DNA of 8,995 bases. It comes from Acidobacteriota bacterium (GTDB lineage: Bacteria > Acidobacteriota > Terriglobia > UBA7540). The stretch lies in assembly GCA_021827245.1 (NCBI GenBank), contig JAKAWN010000287.1:1-8995 (forward strand). Reading direction: 5' to 3'. A model generated the notes under the pieces. That model was not told the origin of the DNA. It ran no database searches and was given only the letters and a program-made list of their open reading frames with translations. Position numbers and translations under genes: made by a program. Positions 1 to 6,162 of this stretch are shown piece by piece (the first letter of the stretch is position 1; each line of letters opens with the position of its first letter).

Positions 1-51
1 CCGACCTCACCCTTATCAGGGGTGCGCTCTAGCCACCTGAGCTACAGGCCC
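1..51 (-). tRNA. tRNA-Ile(GAT), 5' portion, cut by the left window edge
   Basis: Read on the minus strand, the gene begins GGGCCTGTAGCTCAGGTGG and continues through a D arm and an anticodon arm whose loop carries GAT (complement of bases 15-17), then GAGGTCGG of the variable region. This is a close match to the standard bacterial tRNA-Ile(GAT). The T arm and the 3' acceptor strand lie beyond the left edge. Its 5' flank is not a 16S rRNA gene but a promoter-bearing spacer followed by a protein gene. Confidence 0.93.
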
Positions 52-113
52 GCCCTGTCGCTGGCGACGAGCTATTCTGGTCCATCGCTCGTGCTCTGCA
101 ACTTGGTGTAATC

Positions 114-143
114 AGTATAGGCAATGCACTCCGCTTCTGGCAA
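114..143 (-). promoter_or_regulatory. sigma70-like promoter for tRNA-Ile
   Basis: On the minus strand a -35 box TTGCCA (complement of 138-143, 5 of 6 consensus bases) is followed after 18 bp by a -10 box TATACT (complement of 114-119, 5 of 6). Transcription would start near base 107, about 55 nt before the mature tRNA 5' end at 51. Position and quality fit a dedicated tRNA promoter; no experimental support. Confidence 0.5.
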
Positions 144-335
144 GCAGAAGATCATGGAAAAGCCGAAGCAACTAGTAACGGAAAGCGCGATGGGCGGTGA
201 GTGCATCTAAGGAAATGGGACGCAAATCTCGTCAGTCGCGTTTTCCTGAAGCTTGTGGTTAAATAAGGGTAGGTCGCGTGGGCTTCACGGCAAACGGTTC
301 ATCAGCTAATAAGAAAAGAATTTCGCAGGAACATT

Positions 336-1604
336 ATGCAACCTGACGTAAAAAAAGATGCGTTGTCCAATGGCCTTCTAGTTGTGAGCGAGACGATGCC
401 GGCAGTCCGGTCGGTCTCACTGGGAATCTGGCTGCGGACGGGTTCGCGCCACGAGCGCGAGGACCAGAATGGCATCGTCCATTTTCTGGAGCACATGGTT
501 TTCAAGGCGACCAAGAACCGCTCGGGCGAGGAGATTGCCCGGGCGGCCGATGCTATCGGCGGCCACCTGGACGCCTTCACAACAAAGGAATTCACTTGCT
601 TTTCCATCAAAGTAGTTGACGAACACCTGCCACGCGCCTTCGACATCCTGGCGGATCTGGTGAAAAATCCTCTGCTTCGCTCAAGCGACATAGCCAAGGA
701 ATCACAGGTCATCCAGGAAGAAATTAAGATGGTTGAGGACACGCCGGACGACCTGGTCCATGAGATCTTCAGCAAATGCTACTGGCCCCACCACTCGCTG
801 GGACGCCCCATCCTGGGAACCCGGGCAACGGTCGGGGCATTCAATCACCGGCGGGTTCGGGAGTTCTTCGCGCGGCATTATGTGCCCGGCAACATGCTGA
901 TCACGGCGGCTGGACATCTGGAACATGGCCAGGTGGTCGACCTTGTTGAAAAGCAGTTTGGCAGCATTCCCAAGGGGCCTGTCCTGGAGAAGGGGCCGGC
1001 GCCCGTGGCGCATCCGCACGCACGCTACCGGCGCAAGAAGGAGCTTGAACAAACGCACATCTGCCTGGGGACGCCGGCTTATCCTTACGCGCACGAGAGG
1101 CGTTTTGCGAGTTATGTTCTCAACACGATTCTCGGCGGGGGAATGAGTTCGGGGCTGTTTCAGAACATCCGCGAGAAGTACGGTCTGGTATATGCCGTGT
1201 TTTCAGGGTTGAGCTCGTACCGCGATGCGGGCCTCCTGAGCGTCTACGCCGGGACGGCGCCTGGCAACGCCCGAAAAGTCGTCAAGCTGATCATCGAAGA
1301 ATTCCGCAAGCTGAAGAACGATTCTATTCCCGCCGAGGAACTGCAACGCGCCAAGGACTACCTGAAAGGCAACCTGCTCCTGGGGCTTGAATCCACTACC
1401 AGCCGCATGGCCAATATCGCCCGGCAGGAATTGTATTACGGTCGATATATATCCTTGGATGAAGTTTCCGGTGAGATCGATGCCGTGAGTCGCGAGGACG
1501 TTGTGGAAGTGGCTCGCGAACTTTTCCAGTCCGGCCGGATCGCCGTCACGGTGCTCGGGCCTCGCCAGGGCTTCACAATCCACCGCGACCAGCTCGAGTG
1601 CTAA
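336..1604 (+). CDS. M16B family zinc metallopeptidase (processing-peptidase-like)
   Basis: This 422-residue protein belongs to the single-chain M16B peptidases, related to mitochondrial processing peptidase and Bacillus MlpA/YmxG. The inverted zinc motif HxxEH is at residues 49-53 (H49 and H53 as zinc ligands, E52 as catalytic base), and the distal zinc-ligand Glu is E129 in the segment IQEEIKMVEDTPDD, 76 residues after H53 as in MPP-beta. The C-terminal half holds the substrate-binding Arg/Tyr pair R279 and Y286 in IREKYGLVY, spaced as in other M16 enzymes. So the active site looks intact. No signal peptide is visible, suggesting a cytosolic enzyme that degrades or processes peptides. The ATG has AGGA at 327-330. 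Length is normal for the family. The physiological substrate cannot be deduced, and no M16 partner subunit adjoins it. Confidence 0.93.
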   Translation: MQPDVKKDALSNGLLVVSETMPAVRSVSLGIWLRTGSRHEREDQNGIVHFLEHMVFKATKNRSGEEIARAADAIGGHLDAFTTKEFTCFSIKVVDEHLPRAFDILADLVKNPLLRSSDIAKESQVIQEEIKMVEDTPDDLVHEIFSKCYWPHHSLGRPILGTRATVGAFNHRRVREFFARHYVPGNMLITAAGHLEHGQVVDLVEKQFGSIPKGPVLEKGPAPVAHPHARYRRKKELEQTHICLGTPAYPYAHERRFASYVLNTILGGGMSSGLFQNIREKYGLVYAVFSGLSSYRDAGLLSVYAGTAPGNARKVVKLIIEEFRKLKNDSIPAEELQRAKDYLKGNLLLGLESTTSRMANIARQELYYGRYISLDEVSGEIDAVSREDVVEVARELFQSGRIAVTVLGPRQGFTIHRDQLEC

Positions 1605-1775
1605 CTGTGGGCTCGTGTACCACCGCCATTTAGGGCTGCATGCCGGGCTTAAATCTAAGCGGTGCGAGTTCGCAGCTTCCGACCTTCCCTTTTCTTCCCG
1701 CCCGCGCTTTATCGATGCGAGATTGCTGTTAACAATCACTCCACCTTTTACGTATCACAGGTAGAAAGGTTTCAA

Positions 1776-1794
1776 GCCTGGGCACAGCCCGGGC
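1776..1794 (+). other. GC-rich hairpin in the leader of the membrane protein gene
   Basis: GCCTGGGC (1776-1783) and GCCCGGGC (1787-1794) pair over 8 bp, one being G-U, around an ACA triloop. A second weaker pairing, GCAGGT (1822-1827) with ACCTGC (1844-1849), follows. No T run follows the first hairpin, so it is not a clear intrinsic terminator. It lies 79 bp before the chosen start at 1873 and may be leader structure; function unknown. Confidence 0.35.
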
Positions 1795-1872
1795 AGTGAC
1801 CGGAGGAAGGGCTGCGTGGCGGCAGGTTGTCCAGTCGTGCGGTACCTGCGGTCATCAAGAGAGGAGGAGCAA

Positions 1873-2337
1873 ATGGCCGTTCCAATTGTAGCGATTATCA
1901 TGGTGTTCGGCGGGGCGGTTGCGATCTTCTGGGTGATTTTCAGCACCATTCGCAGGCTGAAGGTGGCCAGGTTGCAGTCCGAGGTCCATAAAGAGCTGAT
2001 CGAGAAGATGGGTTCGAGCCAGGAGCTTCTGACGTATCTCGATTCCGAATCCGGAAGGCAATTGGTGGCTTCCATCGGGATTGAACATCCGAGCCGGGAG
2101 CCCTATGGTCGAATCCTCAGTTCGGTCCAGGCTGGGGTGATCCTGTTGTTCGTGGGCATTGCGCTTCTGATTCTCGGAGGCCACTTTGGCGATGTAGCGG
2201 AAGGATTCTACATTCTGGGCGGCCTGATCGTTGCCCTGGGCGTCGGGTTCCTGATTTCGGCAGGGCTTTCGTACCGGCTGTCAAAGGCTTTCGGGCTGTT
2301 CGAGCGCGAGCGAACCGTCGGAAAACTGACTGCATAA
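1873..2337 (+). CDS. small membrane protein of unknown function, probable partner of the sigma/anti-sigma pair
   Basis: I do not recognise a named family. The 154-residue protein has three predicted transmembrane helices, at about residues 3-23, 84-102 and 110-132, with a roughly 60-residue charged, helical loop between the first two containing GSSQELLTYLDSESGRQLV, which I recall only as typical of acidobacterial hypothetical proteins next to ECF sigma genes. The C-terminus is short and charged. The ATG at 1873 was chosen because GAGGAGGAG (1861-1869) lies just upstream and the first membrane helix starts directly afterwards. An in-frame GTG at 1816, behind GGAGGAAGG (1802-1810), would add 19 polar residues and cannot be excluded. 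The sigma factor gene follows about 100 bp downstream on the same strand, so a role in that regulatory unit is inferred from context only. Confidence 0.8.
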   Translation: MAVPIVAIIMVFGGAVAIFWVIFSTIRRLKVARLQSEVHKELIEKMGSSQELLTYLDSESGRQLVASIGIEHPSREPYGRILSSVQAGVILLFVGIALLILGGHFGDVAEGFYILGGLIVALGVGFLISAGLSYRLSKAFGLFERERTVGKLTA

Positions 2338-2426
2338 CCCGGACAAAACCGTGGACCGAGGCAACAACATGCTGGCGCGCGCCATGGCATTGGCCAAGAA
2401 TGGCGTTGTGAGGGCGGAAGTTGAGG

Positions 2427-2432
2427 TAAAAT
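2427..2432 (+). promoter_or_regulatory. possible -10 box just upstream of the sigma factor start
   Basis: TAAAAT (5 of 6 matches to TATAAT) ends 8 bp before the ATG at 2441. A transcript from it would start at or next to the ATG and be nearly leaderless. The only -35-like sequence, TTGTGA at 2406-2411, is 15 bp away, which is short. Weak call. Confidence 0.22.
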
Positions 2433-2440
2433 CCCTCGCA

Positions 2441-2962
2441 ATGGACGAGGAGAGCTTCCGCATCCTCTACGAACGTACAGCACGGCCTCTATGGGCCTAC
2501 CTCGCGCGTGCTTCCGGGGACGCTGCACTGGCAGACGATCTCCTGCAGGACTGTTATTGCCGATTTCTTTCACTGGCGAACCCTCCGCTTGAAGACGATC
2601 ACAGGAAGAATTACCTTTTCCGGATCGCCACGAACCTCCTGCGGGACCATTGGAGGGCGGTTCAGAGGCACGGTCGCGCAGCCGTCGAAACCGCTGATAT
2701 TCCTTCGGAGGATCATGCGGTGGCAAACATTCCGCTACGGTCAGACCTGGGCCGTGCACTGGCGCAATTGAAGCCGCGGGAACGTCAGTTGCTCTGGCTG
2801 GCTTACGCCGAAGGTGCCAGCCATAAAGAAATCGCCGCGACTTCAGGGATGAAGGCGGCCAGCGTACGCCCGCTGCTGTTTCGCGCCCGGAAAAAGCTTC
2901 TGGCTTTGATTGCCGGAAGCGGTCGCGATAACATACAAGAATCAAGGAAGGTTAAGCCATGA
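2441..2962 (+). CDS. ECF-type RNA polymerase sigma factor
   Basis: Sigma70-family factor reduced to regions 2 and 4, as in extracytoplasmic-function sigmas. From the ATG at 2441 it has 173 residues. Region 2 spans about residues 5-73, with ADDLLQDCYCRF (31-42) and NYLFRIATNLLRDHWRA (57-73) corresponding to core binding and -10 recognition. Region 4 spans about 104-157, with the helix-turn-helix SHKEIAATSGMKAASVRPLL (127-146) for -35 recognition. The start was chosen because MDEESFRILYERTARPLWAYL is the usual N-terminus of such proteins, but it lacks a well-spaced ribosome site. An upstream in-frame ATG at 2369, 7-8 nt after GAGG, and a GTG at 2351 would add 24 and 30 residues. The anti-sigma gene overlaps its stop codon by ATGA, so the two are probably co-translated. 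Its target promoters cannot be told from this window. Confidence 0.88.
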   Translation: MDEESFRILYERTARPLWAYLARASGDAALADDLLQDCYCRFLSLANPPLEDDHRKNYLFRIATNLLRDHWRAVQRHGRAAVETADIPSEDHAVANIPLRSDLGRALAQLKPRERQLLWLAYAEGASHKEIAATSGMKAASVRPLLFRARKKLLALIAGSGRDNIQESRKVKP

Positions 2963-3441
2963 AACAGTATGGCTGTGAGAATGAAGCACGAGTTCTGGAA
3001 GCCTTGGGCAGAGGTCACGGGCCTGACGCTTTGCAGGAGCCTCTGCGCCAACACGTTGCAACCTGCGCTTCCTGCGCCGAGCTTGTCACTGTCTATGAAC
3101 TTTTCCAGAACGACAGCGCGCAAGTTTGTGCGGCGGCGCCGGTTCCGGAAGCCGGGCGCGTCTGGTGGCGCGCCATGCTGGCAGCCCGGCGTGCCGAGGC
3201 CGAACGGGCGCTGCGCCCCATCGTGCTCGCGGAAAAGGCCGCGCTGGCAGTGGGTGGCGGCGCACTGATTGCCTTGCTGATTTTCGCCGCTCCCTGGCTG
3301 GCCGAACAACTGGCGCGCCCGAACGTCTTCACGCGCACAGTCGTGTACACATTGCCGTTATCTTCCCTGCTGGTTGCAAGCGTTATCATCTGCCTCCTGC
3401 TGATGGCCGGCGCGCTTTACACCCTGTGGGCTGAAAAATAG
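2959..3441 (+). CDS. zinc-finger anti-sigma-factor-like membrane protein
   Basis: This 160-residue protein starts inside the stop codon of the sigma gene (ATGA overlap), with AAGGAAGG at 2944-2951 as ribosome site. Its N-terminal cytoplasmic part carries HVATCASC, giving H32-X3-C36-X2-C39, the zinc-binding pattern of ZAS-type anti-sigma factors. Two hydrophobic helices follow, at about residues 94-113 and 131-157, with a short exposed loop between them. By family precedent it would hold the upstream ECF factor at the membrane until a signal arrives. The extracytoplasmic part is too small to be a typical sensor domain, so sensing may involve the three-helix protein encoded upstream or a redox or zinc change at the finger; that is inference. 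Recognition rests on the motif, topology and position rather than on strong overall similarity. Confidence 0.8.
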   Translation: MKQYGCENEARVLEALGRGHGPDALQEPLRQHVATCASCAELVTVYELFQNDSAQVCAAAPVPEAGRVWWRAMLAARRAEAERALRPIVLAEKAALAVGGGALIALLIFAAPWLAEQLARPNVFTRTVVYTLPLSSLLVASVIICLLLMAGALYTLWAEK

Positions 3442-3484
3442 CACCGCACATCCTTTTTCAATTTCCGCTGACACCGACCTGTCC

Positions 3485-3490
3485 TATAAT
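3485..3490 (+). promoter_or_regulatory. -10 box of a probable promoter for the MBL-fold gene
   Basis: A perfect TATAAT at 3485-3490 lies about 65 bp before the chosen TTG start. No good -35 box sits at 16-18 bp (ATTTCC at 3461-3466 is the best placed); CTGACA at 3468-3473 is only 11 bp away. It suggests that the MBL gene is transcribed separately from the sigma cluster. Confidence 0.4.
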
Positions 3491-3555
3491 GCGATGAAGG
3501 CTTGCCGAAGCCGGCGCCCGACGTCCGCTTCGAAGTAATTGCCGCGGGAGGCTGG

Positions 3556-4335
3556 TTGAGCGTTCGAATCTGCGTACTGGGCAGCGGAAGCAAAGGCAAT
3601 TCAACGCTGGTGGCGACGGAACGCACCCGCCTGCTGGTGGACGCAGGCTTTAGCAGGAAAGAAACCCTCCGGCGCCTCGAAGCGGCGGGCGAGCACACGG
3701 ACAAGTTTGATGCGCTGATCATCTCCCATGAGCACGTGGACCACATCAGCGGCCTGAAGTCGCTGGCACTTGGCCTCAAGATTCCCATTTACATCACCGG
3801 CCCCACGCGCGAAGTAATCCAGTGGGACCCCAGGCTCAAGGTATTTGAGACCATTTCTGCGGGCGAGAAATTTGCCATCGGCGATTTCGAGATTTCTCCT
3901 TTTTCCATACCGCACGATGCCGTCGACCCGATCGCCTTCACCTTGACGGCGGAAGGCATCAAAGTGGGTGTGATTACCGACCTGGGCTACGTTCCGGAAC
4001 TGGTCAAACAGCACGCGCGCGGCTGCCATTGCCTGGTGTTCGAATCGAACCACGACCTCGATATGCTGAAAACGGGCCCCTACCCCTGGTTCGTCAAACA
4101 GCGCGTGATGAGCCGCCACGGGCACCTTTCAAACCATGCCACCGCGGGCTTCCTCACCGAAGATTATGACGGCTCGGCGGAAGTCCTGGTGCTCGCCCAC
4201 CTGAGCGACAAGAACAATCATCCCGGCCTCGTCATGCATTCCGCCAACCAGGCCTTCGACAAACGCGGCATGGGCCGCCCCTCCGAGATCCACCTGGCCA
4301 GCCAGACCGAACCCACCAAGGTTTTCCAGTTCTAG
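3556..4335 (+). CDS. YycJ/WalJ-like metallo-beta-lactamase-fold hydrolase
   Basis: From the TTG at 3556 the 259-residue protein begins MSVRICVLGSGSKGNSTLV, the characteristic opening of the YycJ/WalJ branch of the MBL superfamily. GGGAGG (3546-3551) precedes this TTG by 4 nt; the in-frame TTG at 3502 would add 18 residues that do not resemble the family. Metal ligands are visible: HEHVDH (H58, H60, D62, H63), H120 in IPHDA, D142 in ITDLG, and the C-terminal H215 in LAHLSDKNNHP, together with family motifs FESNHD (162-167) and RHGHLSNH (187-194). It should be a soluble cytosolic di-metal hydrolase. Bacillus YycJ has been linked to nuclease activity and DNA repair, but elsewhere the substrate is unsettled. 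No WalK/WalR two-component genes, its partners in Firmicutes, are present. Family assignment is firm, function less so. Confidence 0.9.
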   Translation: MSVRICVLGSGSKGNSTLVATERTRLLVDAGFSRKETLRRLEAAGEHTDKFDALIISHEHVDHISGLKSLALGLKIPIYITGPTREVIQWDPRLKVFETISAGEKFAIGDFEISPFSIPHDAVDPIAFTLTAEGIKVGVITDLGYVPELVKQHARGCHCLVFESNHDLDMLKTGPYPWFVKQRVMSRHGHLSNHATAGFLTEDYDGSAEVLVLAHLSDKNNHPGLVMHSANQAFDKRGMGRPSEIHLASQTEPTKVFQF

Positions 4336-4379
4336 TCCGCAGATTTCGCCGATTACGCCGATTACACAGATTAAGAAAA
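4336..4379 (+). repeat. left arm of an inverted repeat, with short GATTACGCC-type tandem units
   Basis: It begins directly after the MBL stop codon. It opens TCCGCAGATTTC (4336-4347), contains two tandem copies of the 9-base unit GCCGATTAC (4348-4356 and 4357-4365), and ends CACAGATTAAGAAAA (4365-4379). Its outer and inner parts recur in reverse complement at 4511-4537, just before purB. Confidence 0.6.
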
Positions 4380-4447
4380 GCAACGCCGAGAACTTGAGGT
4401 AAACTGGCTGGCTGCTTATGCCAGTCGATTGACTAATTAAAAGCAAC

Positions 4448-4472
4448 AGGCCACGAGGTGGCCTTATTATTA
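4448..4472 (+). terminator. probable intrinsic terminator hairpin
   Basis: AGGCCAC (4448-4454) pairs perfectly with GTGGCCT (4458-4464) around a GAG loop and is followed by the T-rich TATTATTA. An outer pairing of AAAGCA (4440-4445) with TGCTTT (4473-4478) could extend it. It lies between the MBL gene and purB and would separate their transcription on the plus strand. The T tract is interrupted by A, so strength is uncertain. Confidence 0.5.
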
Positions 4473-4481
4473 TGCTTTGGC

Positions 4482-4502
4482 GCGAAATCGTCGGAATTTC
4501 GC
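4482..4502 (+). other. hairpin upstream of purB
   Basis: GCGAAAT (4482-4488) and ATTTCGC (4496-4502) form a perfect 7-bp stem with a 7-base loop. Seven bases further on, a T run (4510-4515) begins inside the sequence leading to the right repeat arm. It could be a second weak terminator or leader structure for purB. Confidence 0.3.
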
Positions 4503-4510
4503 CGTTTCGT

Positions 4511-4537
4511 TTTTTCTAAATCTGTGAAATCTGTGGA
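4511..4537 (-). repeat. right arm of the inverted repeat flanking the MBL-purB spacer
   Basis: Reverse-complemented, it reads TCCACAGATTTC followed by CACAGATTTAGAAAAA. The first block matches 4336-4347 at 11 of 12 bases and the second matches 4365-4379 at 14 of 15. The left arm differs by carrying 17 extra bases of the same short repeat unit. The GGAG ribosome site of purB (4535-4538) overlaps the outer end of this arm. Confidence 0.6.
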
Positions 4538-4543
4538 GAAACG

Positions 4544-5839
4544 ATGATCCCTCGTTATACCCGCCCGGAGATGGGCGCCATCTGGAGTGACGAAAACAAA
4601 TTCCAAAAGTGGCTGGAGGTGGAAATCGCCACCTCCGAGGCCGAGGCTGAAGCCGGAATGATTCCTAAAAGCGCCGCGCGCGCTATCCGGAGGAAAGGCG
4701 GCTTCGAGGTCAAGCGCATTCTTGAGATCGAGAAGGAAGTGAAGCACGACGTGATCGCTTTCACCACCAACGTGGCCGAGCACGTTGGCCGCGAAGCCCG
4801 GTATCTGCATTTCGGGCTGACGTCCAATGACGTGCTGGATACCGCCCAGGGGCTGTTGATCAAGGATGCTTCAAAACTGCTGCTCGAAGGCCTGGACCAT
4901 TTGGCAGCCGTGCTGAAACAACGTGCCTACGAATTCAAGCACACGCCGATGGTGGGCCGCACCCACGGCATCCACGCCGAGCCCATCACCTTTGGCGTGA
5001 AGATCGCCATCTGGTACTCCGAGTGCCAGCGCAACCGCGAACGGCTGGCTTACGCTGCGGAACAGATGCGCGTGGGAAAGACTTCCGGCGCTGTGGGCAT
5101 TTATTCGCACCTGAGCCCCGCAATCGAGAAGAAAATACTGGCGAAACTCGGCCTCAAGCAGTCGCCTGCGGAATCGCAGGTGATCCAGCGCGACCGGCAC
5201 GCGTTTTATGTTGCGGCTTTGGCCGTGATCGCTGCTTCGCTGGAAAAGATTGCGCTGGAAGTTCGCGGGCTGCAGCGGACGGAGGTTCGGGAAGCGGAGG
5301 AGTATTTCGCCGCGGGACAGAAAGGTTCATCGGCCATGCCACACAAGCGCAATCCGGTGACCGCCGAGCAGATTTGCGGCCTGGCGCGCATAGTCCGCGC
5401 TAACGCTCAGGCGGCGTTTGAAAACGTGGCGCTTTGGCACGAACGCGACATCTCCCACTCTTCCGTCGAGCGAGTCATCCTGCCCGATTCGACTATCCTG
5501 GTCGATTACCTGCTCAACAAAACCGCCAATTTGGTCGAGAAGATGTTCGTCTATCCCGAGCGCATGCAGGAAAACCTCGACCTGCTTAAAGGCCTGATCT
5601 TTTCCGGCCAGTTGCTGCTGGACCTGACCGAAAAAGGCGTGGCGCGCGAAGAGGCGTACCGCTGGGTGCAGCGCAACGCCATGCAGGTCTGGAAAACACG
5701 CGAGGATTTCAAAGCTCTCGTCCAGCGCGATCCCGACATCAGCAGCCGCCTGTCAGCTACAGAAATCGCCGCTGTCTTCAACGCCAAACGCTACCTGAAG
5801 CACGTGGATGAGATCTTCCGGCAGACGTTTGGAAAGTAG
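4544..5839 (+). CDS. purB: adenylosuccinate lyase
   Basis: PurB catalyses two fumarate-releasing steps of purine synthesis: SAICAR to AICAR, and adenylosuccinate to AMP. The 431-residue length is that of the short Bacillus-type enzyme, a cytosolic homotetramer. The superfamily signature GSSAMPHKRNP is at residues 261-271, containing the mobile-loop catalytic serine (S262/S263). H68, H89 and H141 (in RTHG) fall at the same numbers as the active-site histidines of the Bacillus subtilis enzyme, and TSND (93-96) is the substrate-binding motif. The ATG at 4544 follows GGAG (4535-4538) by 5 nt. No other pur gene adjoins it, so it is outside a purine operon here; the convergent larB encodes a PurE-fold protein of a different pathway. 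Nothing suggests loss of function. Confidence 0.97.
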   Translation: MIPRYTRPEMGAIWSDENKFQKWLEVEIATSEAEAEAGMIPKSAARAIRRKGGFEVKRILEIEKEVKHDVIAFTTNVAEHVGREARYLHFGLTSNDVLDTAQGLLIKDASKLLLEGLDHLAAVLKQRAYEFKHTPMVGRTHGIHAEPITFGVKIAIWYSECQRNRERLAYAAEQMRVGKTSGAVGIYSHLSPAIEKKILAKLGLKQSPAESQVIQRDRHAFYVAALAVIAASLEKIALEVRGLQRTEVREAEEYFAAGQKGSSAMPHKRNPVTAEQICGLARIVRANAQAAFENVALWHERDISHSSVERVILPDSTILVDYLLNKTANLVEKMFVYPERMQENLDLLKGLIFSGQLLLDLTEKGVAREEAYRWVQRNAMQVWKTREDFKALVQRDPDISSRLSATEIAAVFNAKRYLKHVDEIFRQTFGK

Positions 5840-6162
5840 GACGTAAGTTTCTGCCGCCCCTGGCGGGGCTAGAATGCTTGAGCGCGACGGCCTTCGTATC
5901 ACAAGGCTAACGTCTAAGGCCAGCGACGCCAACCCAATACACATTCCTGGGCGAAGCTTGATTCGAGACGTTAGTAACGGGTGCGGGATGTCCTAATGGG
6001 GAAGCGACTTTTTAGCGCCGAAGCGCTCTGCCGCGCGGCGGGACTTCCATCGCCCATGTCCCGCTCTTTGGCTCAGGCTTACCCGCACCCGATTTGATGA
6101 TACTCTTGTAAGCCTGAATTGCAAGAAATCAAGGAACTCGTCCCGTTTATCACCAAAGGCCA
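5840..6162. other. convergent intergenic region with several long inverted repeats
   Basis: No convincing coding frame was found between the purB and larB stop codons. The region is rich in pairing: GCCCC/GGGGC (5856-5869, just after purB); GACGGCCTT (5886-5894) with AAGGC (5903-5907) and CGTC (5911-5914); CTAACGTCT (5907-5915) with AGACGTTAG (5966-5974); CGGGTGCGGG (5978-5987) with CCCGCACCCG (6082-6091); inside that, GCGGGAC with GTCCCGC; and TCAGGCTTA (6073-6081) with TAAGCCTGA (6109-6117). I compared it by eye with SRP RNA, tmRNA and RNase P core motifs and saw none. It may hold a structured RNA, bidirectional termination signals, or neutral repeats. Confidence 0.45.

Noticed and set aside
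1203..1739. 178-codon minus-strand frame across the end of the M16 peptidase gene
   Set aside because: Antisense shadow of a clearly conserved gene; no family resemblance and no good ribosome site.
2208..2945. 245-codon minus-strand frame covering the sigma factor gene
   Set aside because: Antisense to a well-recognised sigma factor; composition rich in Arg/Pro/Ser typical of a shadow frame in GC-rich DNA.
3601..4125. 174-codon minus-strand frame opposite the MBL-fold gene
   Set aside because: The plus-strand frame carries all metal-binding motifs, so this is a shadow.
4129..4446. 105-codon minus-strand frame spanning the MBL 3' end and the repeat arm
   Set aside because: Most of it is antisense to the MBL gene and the rest reads through the repeat; no supporting features.
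5978..6091. SRP RNA, tmRNA or RNase P RNA
   Set aside because: The structured region was read on both strands for their core motifs (such as GGAAGCAGC or GAGGAAAGTCC) and none was seen.
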